Shown here one piece after another: positions 34,409 to 43,288 of a stretch of DNA of 64,000 bases (position 1 is the first letter of the stretch; each line of letters starts with the position of its first letter). Below the pieces are notes generated by a model. The model was not told the origin of the DNA. It worked only from the letters and a program-made list of their open reading frames with translations, and searched no databases. The stretch is from an uncultured Chitinophaga sp. (GTDB taxonomy: Bacteria > Bacteroidota > Bacteroidia > Chitinophagales > Chitinophagaceae). The position numbers and the translations under genes were made by a program. The stretch covers positions 124,001-188,000 of the forward strand of contig NZ_CAMLHC010000012.1 in the NCBI RefSeq assembly GCF_946479755.1, written 5' to 3'.

Positions 34409-37054
34409 TTATCTGACCAGGGTGACGGTACCTTTCCGGAGCACGGTTTTGTTGTCCACGTCCCGGCCCTGTACCACCCATACATAGGTGCCTACAGCGG
34501 CGGGCTGCCCATTGACCCTGCCATCCCATCCTTTCATATAGGCGGTATTGTCGTACATCAGTTTCCCCCAGCGGTCAAACACCCGGAAGAAGTCCATTTG
34601 AACCATGCCTACCGGTATGGGACGGAACACGTCGTTCTGTCCGTCGCCATTCGGTGAAAAGGCGTTAGGGATATAGATTTCCGGTCCTGCGATAAAACGG
34701 ACGAAGATATCATCGGTGCCGCTACAGCCTTCCTGTGAATAGGCGGTGACGGTGTAGGTGATATCGCGGTTGATCATCGTCACCGGATTGGGGATCTTGG
34801 GGTTGTTCAGGCCGGTGACGGGTGTCCAGGTATAGCGTACGCCGCCTGTAGCCTGTAACTGGAAGGGTACATTGAGCATCACAATGGTATCGTTGCCGGC
34901 GAAAGCGCGCACCTTTGGCACTACCTGTACCAGGGCGCTGGCGGTCACCTTTTTGGGGCATCCCAGTGTGTCCGTTACCGTTACCGTGAAGCGGGTGGTG
35001 TCTTCAGGGTAGGCCAGCGTCATGGCATGCGTGGGGTCTTTGACGTAATAGGAGGGCGACCACCGGTAGTAGGCGCCGCCTTCTGCCCGCAGGAGCACCG
35101 GGGTGCCGAAGCAGATCGTCGTGTCGGGGTAAGCGATAGCTTTGGGAGGATCTACTACTTTCAGGCTAACGGTATCGGCAGTATGACATTTCCCGAGGGA
35201 AGCCACTACTTCATAAGTCTGCCGTGGTGGGGCAGGCGTCACAAAAGCGTCGATGAGGTTGCTGACCACCTGGTTGTTGCCCAGGTTGGTCCACTGATAC
35301 GCATAGGCGCCATCTGCCTGTACGGTCAGATGGACTTCGTCGCCGGTGCAGACGGTGCTGTCAGGCTGCGTATGGATCAACAGGGAATCCCTGACGTCTA
35401 CCAGTATCTTTTTATCGTTGGTGCATCCCTGTTGGTCGGTGAACTTAACGGTGTAAGCGGTATCGATCCTGGGGAATACAATGGGGTTGGGCGTATTGGG
35501 ATTCAGTATTTTATAGTTGTCCGGCGTCCACTGGTAGGTGCCCGGCAAATCACTGGCAGCCCACATACGGAGGCTGTCGCGGTAACACAGCAGCGTGTCT
35601 GCAGTAGCGCGGAAAGGGGGCCGGTCGTACACCGTGAGCGGATGGGTGACGGTTTTCTCGCAACCTACGGTAGAGCGGAGGAACAGCTGCACGTTGTAGG
35701 TGCCGGGTTGTTTATACTGGAACCGGGGCGAGGGTGTGTTGGAGGTATCGCCGGCGACGCCGGTGCCGAAATCCCATTTGTAATAGGACACGATACCACG
35801 ATCTACCCGGGTCACGTCTGGCGTAAATACCGAAGGTTTTTCTGTGCACAGCCCGGCTACCCGGAAATCGGGGTCAAATTTCGGATAGGCGTATACGGTA
35901 GCCAGGGCGCTGTCGCCACAGTTGCTGCTTTTATCTACATACAGTTTTACGTGGTAGGTCCCTTCTCTGGCGTAGGTATGCGGCAGGGGATCGGCGGAAG
36001 TGGTGGTCACCTGCGGCGTCCCGTCGCCGAAGTCCCAGGTGTAGGGCTTGCCGAGGGTGCTGTTATTGAGGAAAGTGATGGTCAGGCTGCTGCAGTCAGC
36101 GTATTTGTCCGGCATGGCGGCCGTCACCTGTTTGACGCAGGTGGTAACGGTGATGTGAAAGTCTTTGCGGAGGGTACCTATTTTTTTCCCGTTACGGTAT
36201 TCGTTGACACATACGGTCACCACATATTTGCCGGCTGCGGGCGCGGTGCCGCTGATAATGCCTGTTCTCCGGTCGATGGTCACTTTGGGCCCGAGGGGCG
36301 ATTGTCCGCTGAAGGGGCTGATGTACTGCACAAAGCGATAGGGCGGATTGGTTGCTGCCGGTGGGATGCCGGACTGGTCGGTCAGCTGGCCGCCGGTGTA
36401 GGCGTCGCAGAATTCGTATTCCAGCTGGTCGCCGTCGGCGTCGGTAGCGGAGAAATCGTAGGTGAATTTTTTATCAGCACACACCAGGATGGCTTCTTCT
36501 TTGGTAAAGGCGGGGCCGGAGTTTTTTACCGCGCCGGTGGCATCTACGGCGCCGCTGCTGGTGCCGGGGATTTCCGCGAAATAGGTGGCGCCGGTACCGC
36601 GATCATTGGAGCCGGGGATGCGTTCCGCCACGATATTCATCATGAACGGGTCGCGGCAGCAGCTCTGAAAAGCGATCGTATACCCGTCTGCGTTATTGGG
36701 CAGGGTAATGGTCGTTTGATAGGTGCCCACCTGGAAACAGATCCTGGGCGGGTTAACAATACAGGGATCTATCTGGGTGGCCTGTTTGGTTTCAAAGTTG
36801 GTCCGGTCGATCCGGTAGTCGGCGACGAAGCTGTTGTTTTTTTTATCGAAGGAAGCGAGGATAATGGTCTTTGGCATTTCGGCGATCCGGTCGCCACTCT
36901 CACAGATGCGGTATAACTTCATGGTGACCTGGTAGGTATTGGTACCGGGACTGGATTGCACCAGCTTATAGAAAATCTGGCCGCCGATAATATGGCTGGC
37001 ATACACGGGAAGGATGTATGCAAAACATATCAGGAGAAGGGTTATTTTCTTCAA
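34409..37054 (-). CDS. Large PKD-domain surface protein with gliding-associated C-terminal domain
   Basis: 881 residues, a longer paralogue of the neighbouring protein. Start TTG at 37054, giving a clean signal peptide ending PVYA and then SHIIGGQIFYK; no ATG is available upstream in frame. PKD units show YTWDFGDGTPQVTT and YKWDFGTGVAGD, followed by several Ig-like repeats with Cys pairs (TVCTGDEVHLTV, TICFGTPVLL). The end has IYIPNAFSPNGDGQNDVF, read as NAFSPNGDGQNDVF, then FDRWGKLMYD and KGWDGRVNG, a type B T9SS sorting domain. Likely adhesin or matrix protein. The two genes are 153 bp apart and probably arose by duplication. Confidence 0.87.
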   Translation of the reverse strand: MKKITLLLICFAYILPVYASHIIGGQIFYKLVQSSPGTNTYQVTMKLYRICESGDRIAEMPKTIILASFDKKNNSFVADYRIDRTNFETKQATQIDPCIVNPPRICFQVGTYQTTITLPNNADGYTIAFQSCCRDPFMMNIVAERIPGSNDRGTGATYFAEIPGTSSGAVDATGAVKNSGPAFTKEEAILVCADKKFTYDFSATDADGDQLEYEFCDAYTGGQLTDQSGIPPAATNPPYRFVQYISPFSGQSPLGPKVTIDRRTGIISGTAPAAGKYVVTVCVNEYRNGKKIGTLRKDFHITVTTCVKQVTAAMPDKYADCSSLTITFLNNSTLGKPYTWDFGDGTPQVTTTSADPLPHTYAREGTYHVKLYVDKSSNCGDSALATVYAYPKFDPDFRVAGLCTEKPSVFTPDVTRVDRGIVSYYKWDFGTGVAGDTSNTPSPRFQYKQPGTYNVQLFLRSTVGCEKTVTHPLTVYDRPPFRATADTLLCYRDSLRMWAASDLPGTYQWTPDNYKILNPNTPNPIVFPRIDTAYTVKFTDQQGCTNDKKILVDVRDSLLIHTQPDSTVCTGDEVHLTVQADGAYAYQWTNLGNNQVVSNLIDAFVTPAPPRQTYEVVASLGKCHTADTVSLKVVDPPKAIAYPDTTICFGTPVLLRAEGGAYYRWSPSYYVKDPTHAMTLAYPEDTTRFTVTVTDTLGCPKKVTASALVQVVPKVRAFAGNDTIVMLNVPFQLQATGGVRYTWTPVTGLNNPKIPNPVTMINRDITYTVTAYSQEGCSGTDDIFVRFIAGPEIYIPNAFSPNGDGQNDVFRPIPVGMVQMDFFRVFDRWGKLMYDNTAYMKGWDGRVNGQPAAVGTYVWVVQGRDVDNKTVLRKGTVTLVR

Positions 37055-37089
37055 AACAGGCGATTTTGGTTGTGGTGATAAAAGTTATG

Positions 37090-37881
37090 TCATAGCTGAC
37101 AGAACTCCACGAACTGCTGCAAGACCACGTTGGCAGTTTCATATATTTCCCACATTCCCATATGTCCTACCTGATCAAAAATATGAATGCTGCTTACCCG
37201 GGGTAAAGTAATCTGCGGCAATATGATGTCTGTCGGTACGGCTGCATCATCTTTCCCGATGATGAACAGCACGGGTGTCGTTGTGTTTTTGAGTACGGCG
37301 GTGCGGTCGGGGCGTTGCATCATAGCTTCATAGTAGGCTATCATGGCTGCTTCGGGGCACTGCATACCCATTTGAACATAGGCGTCTGTCCGGTCAGGCT
37401 GCGCGGTTTTAAAGGCAGGGCTGAACATATTTGGCAGGGTTTGCCTGGCAAAGGTTTCAGCGCCATATTGTTGTATCATCCGGATGGATTTCCGGCGGGC
37501 CTCTTTTTTATCTTCGGTATCAGCGGTGGCGGTGGAGTGGAACAATCCCAGCCCCTGCACCAGCTGCGGGTATTTTTCGACGAAAGCCAGGGCTACATAA
37601 CCGCCCATAGAGTGGCCGATGATAGTTGCTTTTTCCACATTTTCGGCTAACAGGATGGCATATACGTAATCAGCCATGGATTCGATGGTCAGTGGTGTTG
37701 TTACCGGTACCCCGCCGGCGCCCGGGAAGTCCGGGGTGATCACGCGGAAGCGGTCTTTGAGATAAGCCTGCTGGATGTCCCACAGACCGGCGTTTTCGGC
37801 GAAGCCGTGGAGGAGTACCACCACCGGGCCTTTGCCCTGATCATCGTATTGGCTGGTTCCGTTATGCATTGTTTTCCGCAT
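37090..37881 (-). CDS. Alpha/beta hydrolase
   Basis: 263 residues. Oxyanion region VVLLHGFAENAGLWD, nucleophile elbow GHSMGGYVAL, a late acid region FIIGKDDAAVP, and the catalytic His in DQVGHMGMWE, so the triad is complete. Closest in style to esterase/peroxidase-like hydrolases of broad function; substrate unknown. The start at 37881 overlaps the lnt end by 20 bp; an ATG at 37869 that overlaps the lnt stop by 8 bp is equally plausible. Either way translation is probably coupled to lnt. Confidence 0.85.
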   Translation of the reverse strand: MRKTMHNGTSQYDDQGKGPVVVLLHGFAENAGLWDIQQAYLKDRFRVITPDFPGAGGVPVTTPLTIESMADYVYAILLAENVEKATIIGHSMGGYVALAFVEKYPQLVQGLGLFHSTATADTEDKKEARRKSIRMIQQYGAETFARQTLPNMFSPAFKTAQPDRTDAYVQMGMQCPEAAMIAYYEAMMQRPDRTAVLKNTTTPVLFIIGKDDAAVPTDIILPQITLPRVSSIHIFDQVGHMGMWEIYETANVVLQQFVEFCQL

Positions 37882-39475
37882 GTCTTAAGCCGGGAATAAA
37901 TCGTGAAATAAAAGCATGTACCAGCAACAAGATACAAAATATTACCGCTCCTTTAGACAGAAGATCGCCATTTCTGACGTAGAACGTTTGTTCCTGCCTG
38001 GGTGTTACAGTTGCCTTAAAAACAGCCTCTTCCCAGTAGGGCTGGGGCTGATAGATATTGCCGGCAGGGTCTACTACGGCGGAGATGCCGGTATTGGCGC
38101 TTCTGACTACCCATTTCCGCGTTTCGATGGCGCGTATGCGGGCATACTGCAGGTGCTGGCGGTGGCCTTCCGTGCGTCCCCACCAGCCATCGTTGGTGAT
38201 CACCATCAGCAGGTTGGCGCCGGGTTTCACGCCGGCGGCTACGTAGTCGCTGAAAACAGATTCATAACAGATGGTGGGAAATATGCGGATACTGTCTGCC
38301 GGACTGGTGAGCATGGTAGCGGCAGGTGTACGGCCATAGCTGCCGGAGATGCCGCCAAAATCGAGCGCCAGCTTTTGCATAAAAGAGAGATACCGTACGT
38401 AGGGTGTCAGCTCTACGCCAGGCACCAGTTCATATTTATGATACACCTGGATGTTTTGGGATGTGTCGATCTGGAGGGCGGTGTTAAACGGTTCCCAGGG
38501 GGTGCCGTCTTCCATACGGCGGGCGGTGACCGGCGCCTCGTCCGTTTCCCGGTATTGTTTCATGGTCACGGCGCCGGTGATCACTTTGGCTTTTGGGTAC
38601 CGCAACAACATGCGGCGGATGGCCTGCACTTCCGGCTGGTAGTTTAGCTGGTGTTCCCAGGCGCCGTTGGGGAACAGTGCTGTTTCAGGCCATACAAAAT
38701 ACCGGGTGTTGCTGTCTGCTTTCGACTCCGACAGCCGGATGAACTTTTCCAGTTGCTCCGTCACGGAGCTGGCGGTAAATTTTTCATCATAGGGATCAAT
38801 GTTCGGTTGTACCACTACCACACCGATTTGCCTGGCCGGATCGTCCGGCGTGGGACGGATGAAAACGGCACACAGCAGGGGCAGCAGGATAACGGCGGCC
38901 GGTTTCCATATTTCTTTGCGCAGCAACTGGCTCCAGCTAAGATCGTATATCCGTGCCCGTTTCCAGGCCTGGTAAAGGGTAATATTAGCCAGCAGTACCC
39001 AGAGGGTGCCGCCGGAGGCGCCGGTGAACTGGTACCATTGTATCCATCCCGGTCGCATGGCGAAGGCGTTGCCCAGTACCAGCCAGGGCCAGCTCAGCTC
39101 CCAGCTCTGATGTATCAGTTCAAAGGTGAGCCAGAACACGATCAGCGCAAAATAGGACATTGTTTCCGGGAGGCGGCGGCGGCTGCCTTTGTAGGCCACC
39201 CAGGGGATGCTCATCAGCAGCGCGTTGAAACTGTTGGCGAATACACCGCTGGCCGGCACGGTGGTATTGCCCACCCACCACGTGGTGGCCACGTTCCATA
39301 GTAGCAGGGAGAAAAATATCCAGCCGAAATACTTTCCCCTGTGGTGTATTTTTTCCGTCAGGTACAGCAATGGGGTGAAACCGACGAAAATCAGCGGAGT
39401 AAAGGGCATGGTGGGCCAGGCCAGCCAGAGGAGCAAGCCGCTGATAACACTGCAGAGGAAGTAAGATAATTTCAT
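37862..39475 (-). CDS. lnt: Apolipoprotein N-acyltransferase
   Basis: Adds the third acyl chain to the N-terminal Cys of lipoproteins at the inner membrane. 537 residues. About six hydrophobic segments at 1-210, then a nitrilase-fold periplasmic domain. The catalytic glutamate lies in FVWPETALFPNGAW and the cysteine in PTICYESVFSDY, with VITNDGWWGRTEGHRQHLQ, read as NDGWWGRTEGHRQH, as the conserved following segment. It would modify the several lipoproteins encoded in this window. Overlaps the next gene. Confidence 0.94.
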   Translation of the reverse strand: MKLSYFLCSVISGLLLWLAWPTMPFTPLIFVGFTPLLYLTEKIHHRGKYFGWIFFSLLLWNVATTWWVGNTTVPASGVFANSFNALLMSIPWVAYKGSRRRLPETMSYFALIVFWLTFELIHQSWELSWPWLVLGNAFAMRPGWIQWYQFTGASGGTLWVLLANITLYQAWKRARIYDLSWSQLLRKEIWKPAAVILLPLLCAVFIRPTPDDPARQIGVVVVQPNIDPYDEKFTASSVTEQLEKFIRLSESKADSNTRYFVWPETALFPNGAWEHQLNYQPEVQAIRRMLLRYPKAKVITGAVTMKQYRETDEAPVTARRMEDGTPWEPFNTALQIDTSQNIQVYHKYELVPGVELTPYVRYLSFMQKLALDFGGISGSYGRTPAATMLTSPADSIRIFPTICYESVFSDYVAAGVKPGANLLMVITNDGWWGRTEGHRQHLQYARIRAIETRKWVVRSANTGISAVVDPAGNIYQPQPYWEEAVFKATVTPRQEQTFYVRNGDLLSKGAVIFCILLLVHAFISRFIPGLRHAENNA

Positions 39476-39723
39476 ATCGGATATACATCAAAACAGGGGC
39501 GAAGATAAGGAAAGCACCCACGCCATTTTAAGTAGATTTTAATGATTTAATTCAATATTAAAACAGACATTTATTATCAGCGCCATAGGAATAAAAAGAA
39601 AATGTCCTGATAGGTTGAGGATACGAATTATTAAAAATCATATATATTTATACTAGAAAATTTTAACATTTTTTTCATAATTTAGACCATTCATTGATAC
39701 ATGGCGGACTGATCACATAAAAA

Positions 39724-39965
39724 GTAGGTGACTGTCCGGATCGCGCTATAAAAAGTCAACTGAAGAGCCATAGGAACGAACGATGAAAAAACAGGCTGCA
39801 GACCACAGCCGACGACCGAATTAGAGGCGCTTGTTAAGTAATCGAAAAAAAGACGAAAGCTGGTCGTCTGAATTATCCAGCAGGTTACTCGACCTTACTC
39901 GTGAAGCAACGATATGGGCTCGTCCTCCCGGACCAGGCACCGCATATTGTGCTTAAAAGGTTTTT
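39724..39965 (+). ncRNA. Candidate structured RNA, unidentified
   Basis: Nested complementarity over about 215 nt. A closing helix pairs 39727-39739 (GGTGACTGTCCGG) with 39928-39941 (CCGGACCAGGCACC): 12 base pairs with one bulge and one mismatch. Inside it, AGCCATA (39766-39772) pairs with TATGGGCT (39913-39920) with one bulge. Further inside are the hairpins GGCTG/CAGCC (39794-39810) and GACGACC/GGTCGTC (39811-39868). At the 3' end GCAC/GTGC (39937-39952) would compete with the closing helix, followed by a T run near 39961. I do not recognise it as 6S, RNase P, tmRNA, SRP or a known riboswitch. Strand is assumed to be that of susC; helices exist on both. Confidence 0.4.
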
Positions 39966-40025
39966 GCATCATCTAAATCAAAAAAACAACGTCTAAATCT
40001 AAAACAGCGACCAATTATCTGAACA

Positions 40026-40044
40026 TTTAAGCCAGGGGCTTAAA
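40026..40044. repeat. Palindrome in the susC leader
   Basis: TTTAAGCC, AGG, GGCTTAAA: perfect 8-bp arms around 3 bp. Could be an operator or a short hairpin in the leader RNA. Confidence 0.55.
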
Positions 40045-40114
40045 CGAAACACCGTTATCCAGGAATATTATTGTCACCGCAACCGGTAATATCCCGGATC
40101 AGGGTTTTATTGTC

Positions 40115-40132
40115 TACTAAAACCTTTTAGTA
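40115..40132. repeat. Palindrome 83 bp upstream of susC
   Basis: TACTAAAA, CC, TTTTAGTA: perfect 8-bp arms with a 2-bp centre. The size and symmetry suit a dimeric regulator binding site; a hairpin is unlikely because of the short loop. Confidence 0.55.
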
Positions 40133-40214
40133 CGTATAACTTTTATGGCTATACGAACTAAGAGATGGCCATGCCATTGCTATCAGAAATCATCTTTCAA
40201 AATCTAAATTGCTC

Positions 40215-43200
40215 ATGAAGAAAGGATTATTCCTTTGGTTGTTCGTGACCATCTGTATGCTGCAGGCATACGCACAAACACGGACCATTACCGGTAAAGT
40301 GACCGACGCTAAGGACGGTTCTCCCTTGCCTGGTGTAAACGTGCTCGTTAAAGGCACCTCAAAAGGCACCATTTCCGGACCGGACGGACAATTCAAGCTG
40401 GAAGCTCCCGCAGGCGCTTCCCTCATTTTCTCCTTTGTGGGATATGCCAACCAGACCGTGGTGACGGACGCCAGTGGCAACACGCTCACCGTAGCCCTGA
40501 AAGGCAGCAACCAGTCGCTCAACGAACTGGTGGTAACAGCATTAGGTATCAAACGTGACAAACGCACCCTTACCTATGCTACGCAGGAAGTAAAAGGCGC
40601 CGCCATCGTGGATGCGAAACAAAATAACCTGGTAAACGCCCTGTCCGGTAAAGTGGCCGGCGTACAGATCACCAACTCCAGCGGTATGCCCGGAAGCTCC
40701 GCCAGGATCGTGATCCGCGGTAACAGCTCCCTCACCGGCGGTAACCAGGCCCTCGTAGTGATCGATGGTATTCCCATGGACAACAACGAAGCAGGTAACC
40801 CGGACGGCCCCCTCAGCAGCGGCGGTACCTCCAACCGCGCTGCCGATATCGATCCTAACATCATCGAAAGCATCAACGTGCTGAAAGGTTCTGCGGCGAC
40901 TGCCCTCTATGGCTCCGCTGCCGCCAAAGGCGCCATCATCATTACCACTAAAAACGGTATGGGGGCCAAATCCGGTAAACCTACCGTATCCGTAGGTACC
41001 AGCTACTCTTTCGAGAATCCCATCCAGCCCAGCTTCCAGGACAAATACGCACAAGGCACCGGCGGTAAATATGTAAATGGTAACGCAGGCCAGTTAGGCT
41101 CTACTTCCTGGGGACCACTCATCGATACCCTGAAAGTAGGCGGCGTAGCTGTTCCTAAAAGAGATAACGTAAAAGACTTCTTCCGCACCGGTCACACCAC
41201 TGATAACAACGTGTCCGTAAGCGGTTTCGGAGATAGGTCCAACTACCTGGTATCGTACTCTTTCCTGAAGACCAACGGTACCATGCCTAACACCGATTAC
41301 TCCCGTCATGCGCTGTTCGTGAAATATGGTGTAGAACTGGCTAAAAATCTGTCCCTCACCACGCAGTTCAACTACATCTACTCCGATAACCATCGTCTGC
41401 TGGAAGGTAACAGCCTCGCCAGCCCGCTATGGACCGTCTATGCAGCACCTATCTCCTGGAATCCGCTTCCTACCACCAAACCGGACGGCTCTCAGCAGAT
41501 ATACCGCGCTGCCCGTAATAATCCTTACTGGCTCGTAGATAATACCGGCCTGCGTGACAGGACCAACCGCATCATCCCGGTGATCAACCTGTCTTATTCC
41601 CCGCTCTCCTGGCTGACGATCACAGAGAGATTTGGCGCCGATATGTATGTCAACAATACAGACTACCACGAAAATGTGGGTATCATCGGTTCCAAATCCG
41701 TTGATGGCAGGCTGTTCAAACGCGATATCCAGTATCAGCAGTTCAACCATGACCTGATGATCCAGGCACGTAAAAACTTCGGAGAAGACTGGACCACCGA
41801 CCTGCTCATCGGTAACAACATCCTGTCCAACTACAACAACAATAACTATGTAGAAGGAGTGGCGCTGTCTGTTCCCGGTCTGTATACCATTGCCAATACC
41901 AGCAACGTGAGCTCTACCTACAACCTGTACAAATCCAGGAAAGTAGGCTTCTATGCACAGGCAAACGTAGAATGGAGAAAAATGCTGACACTGGCCATCA
42001 CCGGTCGTTATGACGGTTCCTCCGTACTGTCCGCCGATAAACAGTTCTATCCTTACGGATCTGTGAGCGGTGGCTTCATCTTTACAGAAGCACTGGGCAT
42101 GTCCGACAACAAAATCATGAACTTCGGTAAAATCAGGGTGTCCTATTCTGCCGTAGGTAACGATAACGTAGGTCCTTATGCGTTAACAACGCCTTACATC
42201 AAAGCATCTGTAGGCAACATCAACTTCCCCTTCCAGGGACAGAACGGTTACCTGCAAAGTACCACCTACGGTTATCCGCTTAAAAATGAAAGCGTGAAAG
42301 AATTTGAAGTAGGTCTCGAAACCAAATTCTTCCAGAACAGAGCCGGATTGGAAATCAGCTATTTTGACAAGAAAAGTGAAGACCTGATCACGACTTCTCC
42401 TATTTCAGGTGCTGCCGGTTATCCTACCGCGAGCCTGAACTCCGGCGATATGCGTAATAAAGGGGTGGAAGTAGTGCTGAACATCACTCCGGTGAAAACT
42501 AAAAACCTGACATGGGACATCGGTGTTAACTTCACCAAGATCGATAACAAGGTGACCAGACTGGCGCCGGGCCTCAACAGCATCTTCCTCGCCGGTTTCA
42601 CCACCCCTGGTATCTACGCCTTTGCTGACAAAGATTATGGCGTAATCATGGGTACCCACTTCAAACGCAATGATGCCGGTCAGATGCTGCTGAGCGATGA
42701 TGGTTATCCGCAGGTAGCCGACGACATCGCACCTATCGGTTACGTAACACCGAAATGGCTGGGTGGCATCACCAGCACCCTCACCTGGAAAGCGCTCACT
42801 TTCTCCTTCGTGCTGGACCACAAACATGGCGGCGACATCCTCAACCTGGACAACCACTACCTCCTGATCTACGGTACGCCTAAAGTGACCGAGAACCGCG
42901 GTTCCAATGTGGTATTCCCCGGTATTATAGAAAGCACCCAGAAACAGAATACGCTGTCAGTGCCGTTGACACAAGACTACTACACTGCTATCTATTCTGC
43001 AGCGGATGAAAGTTCTATCGAAGACGGTTCTTTCCTGAAATTAAGGCAGGTATCACTGGGTTACAACTTTGGCGGTATGCTGAAAGGAACACCTTTTAAA
43101 TCACTGGCGCTGAACGTTACCGGTACCAACTTTATCCTGCATAAAAACTATACCGGTTCAGATCCGGAAGTGAGTCTCAACGGAAGTGGCAACGGACAAG

Positions 43201-43265
43201 GCTTTGCCAACTTTATGGCGCCTTCCAACCACACCGTGATCATCGGATTAAAAGCAACCTTTTAG
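40215..43265 (+). CDS. SusC/RagA family TonB-linked outer membrane protein
   Basis: 1016 residues from ATG 40215, with a signal peptide ending AYAQ. Carboxypeptidase-regulatory-like domain at about 23-105 (ITGKVTDAKDGSPLPGVNVLV, read as GSPLPGVNVLV), then a plug domain with NELVVTALGIKRD, GKVAGVQITNSSG, IRGNSSLTGGNQALVVIDG, read as IRGNSSLTGGNQ, and a long barrel. It is the channel that, with the lidding lipoprotein SusD, imports oligosaccharides or peptides in a TonB-driven way. No FecR-interacting N-terminal domain is present. No glycoside hydrolase or peptidase is next to it, so the substrate cannot be predicted. The SusD gene is 23 bp downstream. Confidence 0.95.
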   Translation: MKKGLFLWLFVTICMLQAYAQTRTITGKVTDAKDGSPLPGVNVLVKGTSKGTISGPDGQFKLEAPAGASLIFSFVGYANQTVVTDASGNTLTVALKGSNQSLNELVVTALGIKRDKRTLTYATQEVKGAAIVDAKQNNLVNALSGKVAGVQITNSSGMPGSSARIVIRGNSSLTGGNQALVVIDGIPMDNNEAGNPDGPLSSGGTSNRAADIDPNIIESINVLKGSAATALYGSAAAKGAIIITTKNGMGAKSGKPTVSVGTSYSFENPIQPSFQDKYAQGTGGKYVNGNAGQLGSTSWGPLIDTLKVGGVAVPKRDNVKDFFRTGHTTDNNVSVSGFGDRSNYLVSYSFLKTNGTMPNTDYSRHALFVKYGVELAKNLSLTTQFNYIYSDNHRLLEGNSLASPLWTVYAAPISWNPLPTTKPDGSQQIYRAARNNPYWLVDNTGLRDRTNRIIPVINLSYSPLSWLTITERFGADMYVNNTDYHENVGIIGSKSVDGRLFKRDIQYQQFNHDLMIQARKNFGEDWTTDLLIGNNILSNYNNNNYVEGVALSVPGLYTIANTSNVSSTYNLYKSRKVGFYAQANVEWRKMLTLAITGRYDGSSVLSADKQFYPYGSVSGGFIFTEALGMSDNKIMNFGKIRVSYSAVGNDNVGPYALTTPYIKASVGNINFPFQGQNGYLQSTTYGYPLKNESVKEFEVGLETKFFQNRAGLEISYFDKKSEDLITTSPISGAAGYPTASLNSGDMRNKGVEVVLNITPVKTKNLTWDIGVNFTKIDNKVTRLAPGLNSIFLAGFTTPGIYAFADKDYGVIMGTHFKRNDAGQMLLSDDGYPQVADDIAPIGYVTPKWLGGITSTLTWKALTFSFVLDHKHGGDILNLDNHYLLIYGTPKVTENRGSNVVFPGIIESTQKQNTLSVPLTQDYYTAIYSAADESSIEDGSFLKLRQVSLGYNFGGMLKGTPFKSLALNVTGTNFILHKNYTGSDPEVSLNGSGNGQGFANFMAPSNHTVIIGLKATF

Positions 43266-43288
43266 TAGTATTTAAAAGCATAACAATC

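Larger units (their letters stand above)
39476..40214. other. 739-bp non-coding leader before susC
   Basis: No coding frame with family features on either strand. The first 240 bp is AT-rich. 39720-39965 contains the candidate structured RNA listed separately. Closer to susC lie two perfect palindromes at 40026-40044 and 40115-40132. No clear TTG/TAnnTTTG promoter is found. SusC/D operons are often controlled by ECF sigma factors or small RNAs, so the unusual length suggests regulation in this stretch. Confidence 0.6.

Noticed and set aside
35027..36916. 629-codon plus-strand frame opposite the large PKD protein
   Set aside because: Low-complexity Gly/Val/Ala-rich product without domains; the minus-strand protein has a signal peptide, PKD repeats and a T9SS sorting domain.
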